From a virus: a stretch of DNA of 36,487 nt. The position numbers and the translations under genes were made by a program. This document shows, piece after piece, positions 22,933 through 30,132 of this stretch. The notes below the pieces were generated by a model that ran no database searches, had not been told where the DNA came from, and saw only the letters and a program-made list of their open reading frames with translations. Each line of letters begins with the position of its first letter. Position 1 is the first letter of the stretch. The stretch lies in the IMG/VR virus record IMGVR_UViG_3300009366_001445, positions 1 through 36,487 of that record; one strand, given 5' to 3'.

Positions 22933-23509
22933 GGTAGTTGATCTCCTGCGCCAAGACCTTCGGGAACTGCTCCTGCACCCTGGCCATCACCTTGTCCTGC
23001 ACGGTTTTGTTGCTGAAGCCCTTGGGCACGCTGACTGTGAAGAGCTCACCGATAGGCAGGCGACCACGACCGAACTTGAAGCGACCGAACGCTTGCCCTG
23101 TCTGCTGGAACGAGCCCTTGTATCCACCACGGGCGAACACACCACGGTGGCCGGATCGCATCGTCCGGATAAACGCATGGGGAACGGTGATCGTCTTGCC
23201 CTTGATCCTGACAGTGACACCGGCCTTGGACTGGCGCGCATTGAAGGCGATCATCGGCAGCGGCTTACCTTCTGCGGTGACAACCGCCTGCAGCGATCCA
23301 CGTGCAGCCCGGCGGATCGAGATGCTCTTGCTGATAACGCGGGAGCTGATCTGGTATTGATCCTTGATCTCCCGAGCCGCCGCAGTCTTACCTTGGGCCG
23401 CGACCTTATTGATCGCGCGGGTGGTGGCCTTATCACGGACGCCCGAGGCAAGCTTGGTCATCTGCGCCGCAGCCTTACCAATATCGGTCCGGACATCGAA
23501 GCGGAACAT
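22916..23509 (-). CDS. Minor tail protein Z-like (tail completion)
   Basis: A 197-aa basic protein of the lambda gpZ type, which joins or completes tails. ATG at 23509 (MFRFDVRTDIGKAAAQM) follows GGAG by 7 bases. An upstream GTG at 23536 overlaps the palindrome and has no ribosome site. Seen: ATTRAINKVAAQGKTAAAREIKDQYQISSRVI, typical of gpZ, then IKGKTITVPHAFIRTMRSGHRGVFAR, PIGELFTVSVPKGF and the C-terminal EQFPKVLAQEINYLLLKK. It is the first gene of the late operon, ahead of the terminase. That is far from the other tail genes and unusual compared with lambda, where Z is in the tail block. Confidence 0.8.
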   Translation of the reverse strand: MFRFDVRTDIGKAAAQMTKLASGVRDKATTRAINKVAAQGKTAAAREIKDQYQISSRVISKSISIRRAARGSLQAVVTAEGKPLPMIAFNARQSKAGVTVRIKGKTITVPHAFIRTMRSGHRGVFARGGYKGSFQQTGQAFGRFKFGRGRLPIGELFTVSVPKGFSNKTVQDKVMARVQEQFPKVLAQEINYLLLKK

Positions 23510-23520
23510 TTCATTCTCCA

Positions 23521-23536
23521 GTGCAGACGTTTGCAC
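23521..23536. repeat. Dispersed 16-bp palindrome, copy 5 (one mismatch)
   Basis: GTGCAGACGTTTGCAC: one base off the palindrome. It lies in the leader of the late operon, between the terminator hairpin (23594-23625) and the ribosome site of the gpZ-like gene. Confidence 0.85.
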
Positions 23537-23593
23537 GTTGGTGGCGGCATATGGCAGCCGCCTCGCCCTTCCTTCTGTGAAGCCGAAAAAGCA

Positions 23594-23625
23594 AAAGCCC
23601 CAGAAAATTTCTTTTCCAGGGCTTT
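23594..23625 (-). terminator. Terminator in the late leader (tR'-like)
   Basis: Minus strand: AAAGCCC (23625-23619) pairs with GGGCTTT (23600-23594), and the inner segment CCAGAAAA/TTTTCTGG-like bases extend the stem with two wobble pairs around a GAAA tetraloop. It is followed by TGCTTTTTC. It lies about 20-50 bases downstream of the start of the late promoter at 23653-23682, exactly where lambda has tR' after pR'. Confidence 0.7.
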
Positions 23626-23652
23626 AAGCGCAACTGCGTCGAGTGTGGCGAA

Positions 23653-23682
23653 AATATAAGGCAACTGTCCCAGACGCGTCAA
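23653..23682 (-). promoter_or_regulatory. Sigma70-type promoter for the late operon (pR'-like)
   Basis: Minus strand: -35 TTGACG (23682-23677, 5 of 6), an 18-base spacer, -10 TATATT (23658-23653, 5 of 6). Transcription should start about 23646. It sits immediately after the stop of the regulator gene (23679) and upstream of the terminator and the whole late block. This is the best promoter match found in the window. Confidence 0.7.
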
Positions 23683-24380
23683 CTGCTTTTTCCGGCTGTG
23701 GATAATTCCACCGGTGCGGGGATGATCCCCTGCTCAATAAAGTGCCGCGCCAGCCGCTGGAGCGCTGCCGCCTCCAACTGCCGCACATGACTGCGAACTA
23801 CGGCGCTCGCACGATGGTATGTGGACTTGGAACACCCAAACGCCGCTGCGAGGTCACGTACCGAAATCTTAGTCTTGATGTGATTCGCAAACTGACGGGC
23901 CAACAATCCATCTACCGCCATGGCGGGAACATTCTGGAGAGCCGGACGCAGCCAGTCCGAGAGTTCCCTTATCGCAGCAGCTCGCTCATGTGAGAAAGCA
24001 TATCGACGCGCGCCATTAACATCCTCGTATTCCGTCGAACCAAAACGCGCACGTACGACCATCGCCTCAATCCTGGGCAGATGGTGATTCACAGCGGCCA
24101 CGATCATCGCGCACTGAGCACGGATCTCATCGTCGGTCAGCCCAGAGAAATCGATGCTACCAGCAGGTGTCCCCTTCAATGCCGAGAACCATTCTGCTTG
24201 CCCAGGTGTCAACTGGCGACCCGGCGCGTCCAGATCGATGGTCGCCATCATCTGCAAGAGCATGGAACGCGTCACACATCCTTGACGCGGCTCATTCGAG
24301 ATCACCAGGAACGCTGTGTGTAGTGCGTGGCCGACATCACGGAAGATCGCACCCTTATTTGCCTCAATTGCTACCAGCAT
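23679..24380 (-). CDS. Helix-turn-helix regulator, candidate late-gene regulator (Q-like)
   Basis: A 233-aa protein. The C-terminal part holds a helix-turn-helix (ISVRDLAAAFGCSKSTYHRASAVVRSHVR), of the sort found in sigma-factor-like and antitermination-type phage regulators. The rest is helical with no recognised catalytic motif (DIDLDAPGRQLTP, AIVAAVNHHLPRIEAMVVRARFG). It lies between the replication genes and the late operon. Its stop overlaps the -35 of the late promoter, where lambda has Q. Hence it is probably the late activator or antiterminator; which of the two cannot be told from sequence. ATG at 24380 with GAGG about 9 bases upstream. No named family is claimed. Confidence 0.72.
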   Translation of the reverse strand: MLVAIEANKGAIFRDVGHALHTAFLVISNEPRQGCVTRSMLLQMMATIDLDAPGRQLTPGQAEWFSALKGTPAGSIDFSGLTDDEIRAQCAMIVAAVNHHLPRIEAMVVRARFGSTEYEDVNGARRYAFSHERAAAIRELSDWLRPALQNVPAMAVDGLLARQFANHIKTKISVRDLAAAFGCSKSTYHRASAVVRSHVRQLEAAALQRLARHFIEQGIIPAPVELSTAGKSS

Positions 24381-24390
24381 AATTTTTCCC

Positions 24391-24735
24391 TCACTTGTTG
24401 CTGTTATTGCCGGTCAATGCCGGCGGCTGTTGCTTGCCAGGACACCGATTCATGACGCGCAGCTCTTTGCCGCTCGATTCGATGACGATTTCGATATAGA
24501 CGGGAGGTAGCACTATCTCGCGTTCCTGACTGATCCCGCGTTCGTCCCAGTAGATCTCAACGGTTCCGCGCTTCTGTGGGGTCCCAATGTGCGAGCCATT
24601 CTCCTGGGCGTAAAAGACCGCTTCCCCTCGGAGCGACCGCCTTATCTGGCGATCCACCGGAAGCAGGCCATGCTCCCTTCGTAGGTCGTCAATCATGCTG
24701 GCGACCATTGGCATTTCCTGACGCAGATTGCTCAT
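24391..24735 (-). CDS. 114-aa phage protein before the late regulator
   Basis: ATG at 24735 (MSNLRQEMPMVASMIDDLRREHG) with GGGGAGG 8 bases upstream. Seen: SMIDDLRREHGLLPVDRQIRRSLRGEAVFYAQENG, then a beta-rich acidic region (VEIYWDERGISQEREIVLPPVYIEIVIE) and a basic end (KQQPPALTGNNSNK). An unrecognised small cytosolic protein. It lies immediately downstream of the putative origin and 10 bases upstream of the regulator gene, so it should be made with the replication or late-control proteins. Confidence 0.65.
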   Translation of the reverse strand: MSNLRQEMPMVASMIDDLRREHGLLPVDRQIRRSLRGEAVFYAQENGSHIGTPQKRGTVEIYWDERGISQEREIVLPPVYIEIVIESSGKELRVMNRCPGKQQPPALTGNNSNK

Positions 24736-24739
24736 CCGA

Positions 24740-25006
24740 CTAACCTCCCCTCGGACAAAAAAAGGTTGGCGGCAAGGTTGGACGGCGCAAAGCCAATACC
24801 CATGCGGCTTTGCCAACCTCCTAACCTCGCTAACCTACTTTTGAATGGATTTGAAAATAAAAAAAGGGAAAAGAAGTCCCTACGCGTGCGCGCGTATGCG
24901 CACGTGTGCGTGAGAATGTGTAAAAAAGGTTGGGAGGTTGGCGAAGCCGCTATGGTGGCGGCTTTCAGCCGTCCAACCTTCAAAATGAAGGGTTGGACGA
25001 GGTTGG
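24740..25006. other. Putative replication origin: iterons, AT-rich block and Z-DNA tract
   Basis: This 267-base non-coding stretch holds 11 copies of the heptamer RGGTTRG in either orientation: 24740, 24763, 24775, 24813, 24821, 24830, 24927, 24935, 24973, 24990 and 25000. Six lie left and five right of an AT-rich block (about 24838-24876) and an alternating tract (24881-24912). The repeats are nested in hairpins: CAAAGCC/GGCTTTG (24788-24812), AAGCCGC/GCGGCTT (24944-24967) and GTCCAACC/GGTTGGAC (24971-24998). It lies just downstream of the primase-helicase, as a dispersed set of iterons with an AT-rich element would in a phage origin. No origin activity is proven. Confidence 0.5.
24881..24912. 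other. 32-base perfectly alternating purine-pyrimidine tract (Z-DNA-prone)
   Basis: All 32 bases alternate pyrimidine and purine, beginning TACGCGTGCGCG. Such runs readily become left-handed under negative supercoiling. It lies in the middle of the repeat-rich region. Confidence 0.85.
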
Positions 25007-25095
25007 GAGGTGAGACGAGAATCATCGCCTTTTCCGCACGCGCAACTTGCGCGCACGATCCCTGGCAGGATGATACTCGGCAACACATCACAACG

Positions 25096-27603
25096 CTAGA
25101 AGGGGATCGCATAATCGCCCTCCTCCGCCATCTTTGGCTCGACAACAGCCGGCTTCGGACGCACGTAAAAATACTCCCGCGCCCCGTTCGGATCACGCTC
25201 CTTCTCCCACCCCAGCTTGCGCATACACGCCGAGATGCGCATGGTCTCGTTCTTCGACTGCGAGAGCTTGCCAATCTCGATGTGCAAGGCCCGCGTAAGT
25301 AGCTCACGCGCAGTCACACGATCCAGCTTCCGAACACTCAGGGACTTACCATCGGCATCAATTCCCTCTACGTAGTCGTACAGCCGCCCAATCCATTGGT
25401 CCGGAATCTCGCGGTCATCCTGCGCCGGCATGATCAAATGGACATCCTGGTCACGTGTGGCATACCACTTAACACCTTTGCGCCACATTGCGACGGCTTC
25501 GCCGAACAACTGGTCCCTCACCTCGGCCAGGCCTACCGTATCGACGCGGCCACATTTGACGGGCCAGAATCGGCGGCTACCGGTCGGGTCTTTAAAGTAC
25601 TGCCCCTCGTTCGTCGTCGCTGCAAACAGCGTGCGGCGAGGAAGGTTGCGCATACGCCTGCCATATGGCTCGCGGAATCGGTCCTTCTTACTCGACATGA
25701 ATGCCTTGACTGCTGTCACTTCAGACCGGTTGAACTGCTCCAGCTCAGCCACCTCGTACAGCAAGATGCCCTGGATCGAGAGATAGCCATCCTTCTCCCC
25801 CATCCGGAAGGGGGTGTCTGCATACCAGGCACCACCCAGCACCTCCAGGGCGGTAGACTTACCGGCGCCCTGCCCCCCCTCAAACACCGGTGCGCAGTCG
25901 TGCTTGATGCCGGGCACGTAAGCGCGCGCAGCAAGGCCGACAAGGAACATCGTAGAGACCAGCCGAATGTAGTCAGAGTCTTCGGCACCCCAATAACGAT
26001 GGAAGGCATCAGCCACGCGAGGCTGGCCATCCCACTTCGCCTCACACTCAGACATGTAGTCCGTAACCGGGTTGAATGCATGGCGGCGAGCAACCTGCGC
26101 CACTGCCTTCTCGATTTCACCGATGCTCGACACGATCAGGCCGTAGTGCTGCCCGAGGAACAGGCCCAGGAAGAAGTCGTCACTTTCCGTCCACTCACCG
26201 GGCTCAGACTCCCAGGGAGGATCGCGCCGCTTCATCAGCAGTTCGGAAAACTTGTCGAAGGCCACAATTCCCTGTAGATCGGGATCGTGGGTCAGCGCCA
26301 AGAAGACGTTTTCTCGGCAGGGCTTCACGCCGGTCGCCCCGTAGAGCATCATCGCCTTGATCTGCGTACGGTCCATGCTGCCTGCGCCAGCCGGGCGATG
26401 GGGTACATCCTCTGGCGTAGGCGCATCGACCCAAGCCGGCACGCCGTCATCGCTGACTGCTGCTGGTGATGCAGGCACGCCCCCCGGTTTCGAAGGCTCG
26501 ACTACCCAGAGAGGCCGCACGTGGGCAAGCCACGCGCACACGTCCTCCCTCGTTCCGCCCGCAGCAATCAGATCGGCTACATCCCAACCATCCTCGACCT
26601 GGCCCGGAGGAGGAATATCGACGAACTGGATTGAGCAGCCCTGGGCGAAATTCACCTCAGCCACCGCTTGCATCGCTACCATGCCCGGCTGCTCGACTTC
26701 TGGCTTTATCTCGCCAGCCTTCGCGTGGTTCTCTTTGTAGCGCTGCGCATCGGCATCTGCCCATAAGAGCAACGAACGGCCGGCCAGCAGCGACCAATCA
26801 ACTTTCTTGACCGCCTTCCCACCACCAGGCCAGGACACGACATCCCAGGCATCCCCCACAGCGGCCCTCGCAGCATCAGCGCACTTCTCCCCCTCAACCA
26901 CCAAAACAGGGAAGCCTTCCCTGAGCGGTTGAGGAAGGTACAGGGGACGTGGCTCACGCCACTGAATCCAATGCCATTTCCTGTTGCCGGTGTTCTCATC
27001 CTGAGCGTAGACGCATGGCAAAACTTCCTTGCCACCATCCGATGTGACAAACCGGCAAACGATCCCTAAAAGCTGCCGCTGCTGATCCCGATATTCCCAA
27101 ACCATCTGCGGCCGCCCTCGCACTGGATGAGCGACGGGATACGGTAGCGCCGCCTCGGGAATAGGCAGAATAGGGCACCAGGAACTAGTGGACTTCTTCT
27201 CTCTCGGAGGTGCTCCTACCCCTTTGCCGGCTTGCGCAGGCGCTGATTTCTGTGGCAAATGAGGAGTTCCGTTGGGAATCCTCTTAACTTTATCTGCGCC
27301 GTGAATAGCGATACCCAGCTCGCGAGCGAGGTGGGCACAAGCTTTCCCTTGGGAGATGGATTCCTTCGCAGCGTAGAGCGAAATAGGGTCACGGCCGGCT
27401 TCGCCGTCCATGGAAAAATCGGACCAAAATCCAGCTTTGTCGCCTTTCAGGCGAACACGCAAAGATTTTCCGGCTTCGCCGGAAAGGGAACCAATGCAGA
27501 ACTCAGCGCCATCAACAACGCCATTTGGAAACCATTGAGCCAGCAGGGAATCCAGCGAGGCCAGCGCAGCCGCATTGACCGCATCGAAATCCTCAAGCTC
27601 CAC
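25096..27603 (-). CDS. Primase-helicase: TOPRIM domain plus VapE/VirE-type helicase
   Basis: An 835-aa replication protein. Residues about 20-110 are a leading domain with no zinc finger visible. A TOPRIM-like primase core follows, with VEGEK (236-240) and WADAD (281-285) as the catalytic acids. From about 420 is a VapE/virulence-associated-E-type ATPase helicase, with Walker A GGQGAGKST (576-584) and a Walker B-like LLYEVAE (615-620), then a conserved arginine-rich stretch (REPYGRRMRNLPRRT). GTG start at 27603 with AGGAG 7 bases upstream; it overlaps the CII-like gene by 11 bases. Primase and helicase are in one chain, as in P4-type proteins. It should open and prime the phage origin, which may lie just beyond its stop. 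Confidence 0.9.
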   Translation of the reverse strand: MELEDFDAVNAAALASLDSLLAQWFPNGVVDGAEFCIGSLSGEAGKSLRVRLKGDKAGFWSDFSMDGEAGRDPISLYAAKESISQGKACAHLARELGIAIHGADKVKRIPNGTPHLPQKSAPAQAGKGVGAPPREKKSTSSWCPILPIPEAALPYPVAHPVRGRPQMVWEYRDQQRQLLGIVCRFVTSDGGKEVLPCVYAQDENTGNRKWHWIQWREPRPLYLPQPLREGFPVLVVEGEKCADAARAAVGDAWDVVSWPGGGKAVKKVDWSLLAGRSLLLWADADAQRYKENHAKAGEIKPEVEQPGMVAMQAVAEVNFAQGCSIQFVDIPPPGQVEDGWDVADLIAAGGTREDVCAWLAHVRPLWVVEPSKPGGVPASPAAVSDDGVPAWVDAPTPEDVPHRPAGAGSMDRTQIKAMMLYGATGVKPCRENVFLALTHDPDLQGIVAFDKFSELLMKRRDPPWESEPGEWTESDDFFLGLFLGQHYGLIVSSIGEIEKAVAQVARRHAFNPVTDYMSECEAKWDGQPRVADAFHRYWGAEDSDYIRLVSTMFLVGLAARAYVPGIKHDCAPVFEGGQGAGKSTALEVLGGAWYADTPFRMGEKDGYLSIQGILLYEVAELEQFNRSEVTAVKAFMSSKKDRFREPYGRRMRNLPRRTLFAATTNEGQYFKDPTGSRRFWPVKCGRVDTVGLAEVRDQLFGEAVAMWRKGVKWYATRDQDVHLIMPAQDDREIPDQWIGRLYDYVEGIDADGKSLSVRKLDRVTARELLTRALHIEIGKLSQSKNETMRISACMRKLGWEKERDPNGAREYFYVRPKPAVVEPKMAEEGDYAIPF

Positions 27604-28060
27604 TCACCGACTCCTGCTCGTGGCTGCAATAGATCTGGAACATAAGTGCCATGAGTTCCTGCATAGTGCGCTGAATTTCATTAGATATGCGCTGCAGGTC
27701 TGCCTTCTCACGGGCATCGATGTGATTGTCATCCGTATATTCGGTGTAGGCACGAGACAATTCGCCGAGGCGTGCCCACAGCTCCTGGAACTTCGAGTGC
27801 AGGTCTTCGCGATCAACGCTACCAGGCGTGATCAGCTTGACGAATACGCCGCCGCTCGAGGCCGCAATGGCTTCCGCGAAGAGCGTAGTGTTAGTGAATG
27901 CCTGCATCTCCAGCGAGTGCTGTGTGCGGACCGCCTGGCCCTTGCGCTCATAGACGCGATTTGAGAGCGCATCGCGCGTCATGCCCAACGCTGCGGCCAT
28001 GGCGTCCCATCCTCCGGGGAATGCATCAATCATTCCCTGATGTGCCTGACGTAAATTCAC
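27593..28060 (-). CDS. CII-like phage regulator (CP76 family)
   Basis: A 155-aa protein of the CP76/YmfL type. N-terminus MNLRQAHQGMIDAFPGGWDAMAAALGMTRDALSNRVYERKGQ is a helix-turn-helix with the family's diagnostic GWDAMAAALGMTRDALxNRVYE. A helical C-terminal part (DLQRISNEIQRTMQELMALMFQIYC) is probably for oligomerisation. GTG at 28060 follows GGGAG by 6-7 bases. In other phages this group sits in the early operon and controls the lysis-lysogeny decision. It precedes the primase with an 11-base overlap. Confidence 0.85.
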   Translation of the reverse strand: MNLRQAHQGMIDAFPGGWDAMAAALGMTRDALSNRVYERKGQAVRTQHSLEMQAFTNTTLFAEAIAASSGGVFVKLITPGSVDREDLHSKFQELWARLGELSRAYTEYTDDNHIDAREKADLQRISNEIQRTMQELMALMFQIYCSHEQESVSGA

Positions 28061-28142
28061 CTGTACTCCCTCATATTTAGGCGGGAAGCCCCTCTGTCGT
28101 ATGATTGAAGCCCCACAGCGTCAACCAAAGAAGAGACTTCCC

Positions 28143-28376
28143 ATGAAACTTATTTATAGCCACCGTACTCACAAAGGCACGGCATCAATTGCCTTTAATC
28201 CAAACAACCGCCGATTTCACGTGTTCTTTAATGGCGAAGATTTGGGTAGCTACGACACGGCCCAACAAGCCGCCGACGATATCGCCGGCGGTCACACCTA
28301 CAGTCATTCTTCCGGTGTCGATACCGGACTACTCGGCATTCCCGAGGATGTATCGGAATGGGTTCGGCACGCATAG
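28143..28376 (+). CDS. 77-aa protein of unknown function, plus strand
   Basis: MKLIYSHRTHKGTASIAFNPNNRRFHVFFNGEDLGSYDTAQQAAD is a compact alternating strand-helix protein, with an acidic and glycine-rich body and C-terminal PEDVSEWVRHA. I recognise the type as a small phage protein of unknown role, though with no firm family name. ATG at 28143 follows AAGAAGAGA by 8 bases. It points the opposite way to the early operon and its last 73 bases overlap the minus-strand gene 28304-28732. A TATGAT at 28100-28105 could be a -10 of its own promoter, but the -35 is poor. Confidence 0.62.
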   Translation: MKLIYSHRTHKGTASIAFNPNNRRFHVFFNGEDLGSYDTAQQAADDIAGGHTYSHSSGVDTGLLGIPEDVSEWVRHA

Positions 28377-28732
28377 CTATTGATGTAGTCAGTAACGCTG
28401 CCGGCAAGTCGTATCGCTGAATGCACGCTCAGGCGCAATCGGACAATGCCGTCGCGAGTCTCGAACCCGATACCGATTTCATCGGCGCTATCGTCTACAG
28501 GCGTCGTATTGCGCCAGGATGCAGTCACATAGATATCTGGTACTCGGGATTCACAGTCAGCAGCCCTGTGAAGGCGATATTGCTTGTCATCGACGTTGAT
28601 AGCGAGCCTCGGTTGCAACACCTGGAAGAGACGCGCCACCTCGGCCATACCGTCATTAAATTGACTGGAGGAGACTGCGGTCCCACCAGCCATACGCCAG
28701 AATTTGCGTTCGTGCTTCGGCTTGAATTTCAC
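28304..28732 (-). CDS. 142-aa protein of unknown function in the early operon
   Basis: MKFKPKHERKFWRMAGGTAVSSSQFNDGMAEVARLFQVLQPRLAINV is basic at first, then mixed alpha-beta (AADCESRVPDIYVTASWRN, GIGFETRDGIVRLRLSVHS). GTG at 28732 has AGGGA 9-10 bases upstream. It is co-oriented with the Cro-like gene and the CII-like gene, so it probably belongs to the leftward early transcript. Its C-terminal 24 codons overlap the plus-strand 77-aa gene, and that part looks less protein-like. One of the two frames may be shorter than given. No function is assigned. Confidence 0.5.
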   Translation of the reverse strand: MKFKPKHERKFWRMAGGTAVSSSQFNDGMAEVARLFQVLQPRLAINVDDKQYRLHRAADCESRVPDIYVTASWRNTTPVDDSADEIGIGFETRDGIVRLRLSVHSAIRLAGSVTDYINSYACRTHSDTSSGMPSSPVSTPEE

Positions 28733-28818
28733 AATCCATTCCCTTTCTGTGTGGTTTTCTCGATTGCCTGGCAGTCATATGCTTCGCCCCATCATTCAAA
28801 AAACACGAGGGAACTGGC

Positions 28819-29151
28819 ATGAAGGCCGATAGATACTTAGTTCTCATCCACTTCGCGGCCAAGGTCACCAGGACCAACCTGCCCGAGGTCGCTGTGCAGG
28901 TAACGCGAGCAATCCGTACCACGCTGCAGAGCAGTGAAGCGATTTGCTCGACATCTTCATCCGTCGCTTTCGTGGGCGAGTCCCGTGCATCGGCAGACTC
29001 CCTATTCCGCTTACTGGCAAGCGATCTCCGGCCTGGCGACAACCTGAGTATTTTTTCGCTGGGGCAAGGCATTGCCACCTCGCACTCAGGCTTGCATAAA
29101 TGGGCGACGCGCCAGGGAGTGATTCAAGCAGCGGAAACCGGCGACCCGTAA
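28819..29151 (+). CDS. 110-aa protein of unknown function, plus strand
   Basis: MKADRYLVLIHFAAKVTRTNLPEVAVQVTRAIRTTLQSSE has a strand-helix pattern; further CSTSSSVAFVGESRASADSLFRLLASDLRPGDNLSIFSLGQGIA and a C-terminal HSGLHKWATRQGV give a ferredoxin-like alternation. ATG at 28819 follows GAGGGA. It lies opposite the leftward early operon, and its last 28 bases overlap the end of the Cro-like gene. It may come from an independent promoter, perhaps active in the lysogen. I do not assign a function. The protein composition and ribosome site support a real gene. Confidence 0.55.
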   Translation: MKADRYLVLIHFAAKVTRTNLPEVAVQVTRAIRTTLQSSEAICSTSSSVAFVGESRASADSLFRLLASDLRPGDNLSIFSLGQGIATSHSGLHKWATRQGVIQAAETGDP

Positions 29152-29339
29152 ATATCCGGCCGCAGTTCAAAGCGAGAAACCTCGCCGCCAGTTGCTCGTT
29201 CGATTGAAAGACACCGTTCGGCGGGAGCGGATTTCCTCGCAACCCATTGTTGGACGGCCTGAGGAGTCACACCGACCTTCTCGGCAAGCTCTGTTTGTCC
29301 GCCCACCAAGCGGCAGGCTTTCTCAATTGAAGTTTCCAT
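29124..29339 (-). CDS. Cro-like repressor (YdaS type)
   Basis: A 71-aa helix-turn-helix protein: CRLVGGQTELAEKVGVTPQAVQQWVARKSAPAERCL. The same recognition helix words (VTPQAVQQW) occur in the CI repressor on the other side, which suggests that both read the same operators. YdaS proteins are the Cro-like partners in many lambdoid prophages. It starts at 29339, divergent from CI across an 82-base region that holds three operator candidates. A weak ribosome site is seen. It should act early to shut off the repressor gene and to limit leftward early transcription. Confidence 0.85.
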   Translation of the reverse strand: METSIEKACRLVGGQTELAEKVGVTPQAVQQWVARKSAPAERCLSIERATGGEVSRFELRPDIYGSPVSAA

Positions 29340-29348
29340 GCGCCGAGT

Positions 29349-29411
29349 TTAAAGGCTAACTTGTATGAATACAAGTATTTCTTCAAGAGACAATTACAAG
29401 CCCAGCTTGTA
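29349..29411. promoter_or_regulatory. Three-site operator between the Cro-like and CI genes
   Basis: Three 17-bp sites of the form TACAAG-N5-CTTGTA: TTAAAG-gctaa-CTTGTA (29349-29365), TACAAG-tattt-CTTCAA (29370-29386) and TACAAG-cccag-CTTGTA (29395-29411, perfect). Centres are about 21 and 25 bases apart, as in lambda OR1-3. The inner halves of the first two also make ACTTGTA-tgaa-TACAAGT. The half-site matches sites at 30264. No promoter in either direction is clear enough to call. Confidence 0.7.
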
Positions 29412-29421
29412 CCATCGCGCG

Positions 29422-30132
29422 ATGGAATTCAAAAACCGATTACAGCAATTACTCCAAGCAAAAGACGGTGGGAACATGTCTGCCCTTGCGTCTTTCTGCG
29501 GAGTCACGCCTCAGGCGGTCCAGCAGTGGATCGCGCAGGGTCGAACACCCCGCGCGCATCGCCTGCAGCAAATTGCGGAATATTTTGGAATTACCGAAAA
29601 GGATCTTCTCTTTGGAGAAGATGTGCCAAACGTTGCGTTTGACACGCCGGAAGCTCCTGGCCTTCTTCCAGACTCCTACATTCAAGTTCGTGCATACGAA
29701 CCCGGTGATGACGATTTTGTGACAATTAAAACAGTAAGACTCAAACTTTCAGCGGGCATAAGTGGGTACTCGACCGAACCCGAGCGCGGTGAGGGAATGC
29801 CGATTGTTTTTCAGAAGGAATGGCTGGAAAAGCACGGTTATTTCCCGGACAACCTTATCGCACTGAAGATCCGGGGTGAAAGCATGCGCCCCAAACTGGA
29901 TGATGGCGACCTGGTAGTGATCAATACCGCAGACCGCATCCCGAAAGATAACCAGATATATGCCGTAAATTTTGATGGCGAGGACGTGATAAAACGCCTG
30001 CGTCGAGAGAATCGAGAATGGTGGCTTGTCTCTGATAATCCGGACCAAAAGAACTATCCAAAACAGATCTGCAGGGGCGCTAATTGCATCATCATTGGGC
30101 ACGTGATTTACATGCAAAGCAGAGCCCTCTAA
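29422..30132 (+). CDS. CI-like repressor, LexA/S24 self-cleaving type
   Basis: A 236-aa lysogeny repressor. Residues 1-60 form a helix-turn-helix (MSALASFCGVTPQAVQQWIAQ). Residues about 100-236 are an S24 peptidase domain with the cleavage pair Ala111-Gly112 (LSAGISG), catalytic Ser154 (RGESMRP) and Lys191 (DVIKRL). All are present, so RecA-stimulated self-cleavage after DNA damage should work and the prophage should be SOS-inducible. I start at ATG 29422 because the HTH begins there; ATG 29365 would start within the operator, though AAAGG lies upstream. An intrinsic terminator follows 46 bases after the stop. Confidence 0.92.
   Translation: MEFKNRLQQLLQAKDGGNMSALASFCGVTPQAVQQWIAQGRTPRAHRLQQIAEYFGITEKDLLFGEDVPNVAFDTPEAPGLLPDSYIQVRAYEPGDDDFVTIKTVRLKLSAGISGYSTEPERGEGMPIVFQKEWLEKHGYFPDNLIALKIRGESMRPKLDDGDLVVINTADRIPKDNQIYAVNFDGEDVIKRLRRENREWWLVSDNPDQKNYPKQICRGANCIIIGHVIYMQSRAL

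Noticed and set aside
24732-25307. Long minus-strand frame over the repeat-rich region
   Set aside because: Ser/Arg/Cys-rich reading of the iteron region and of the primase end in a wrong frame; the primase frame is certain.
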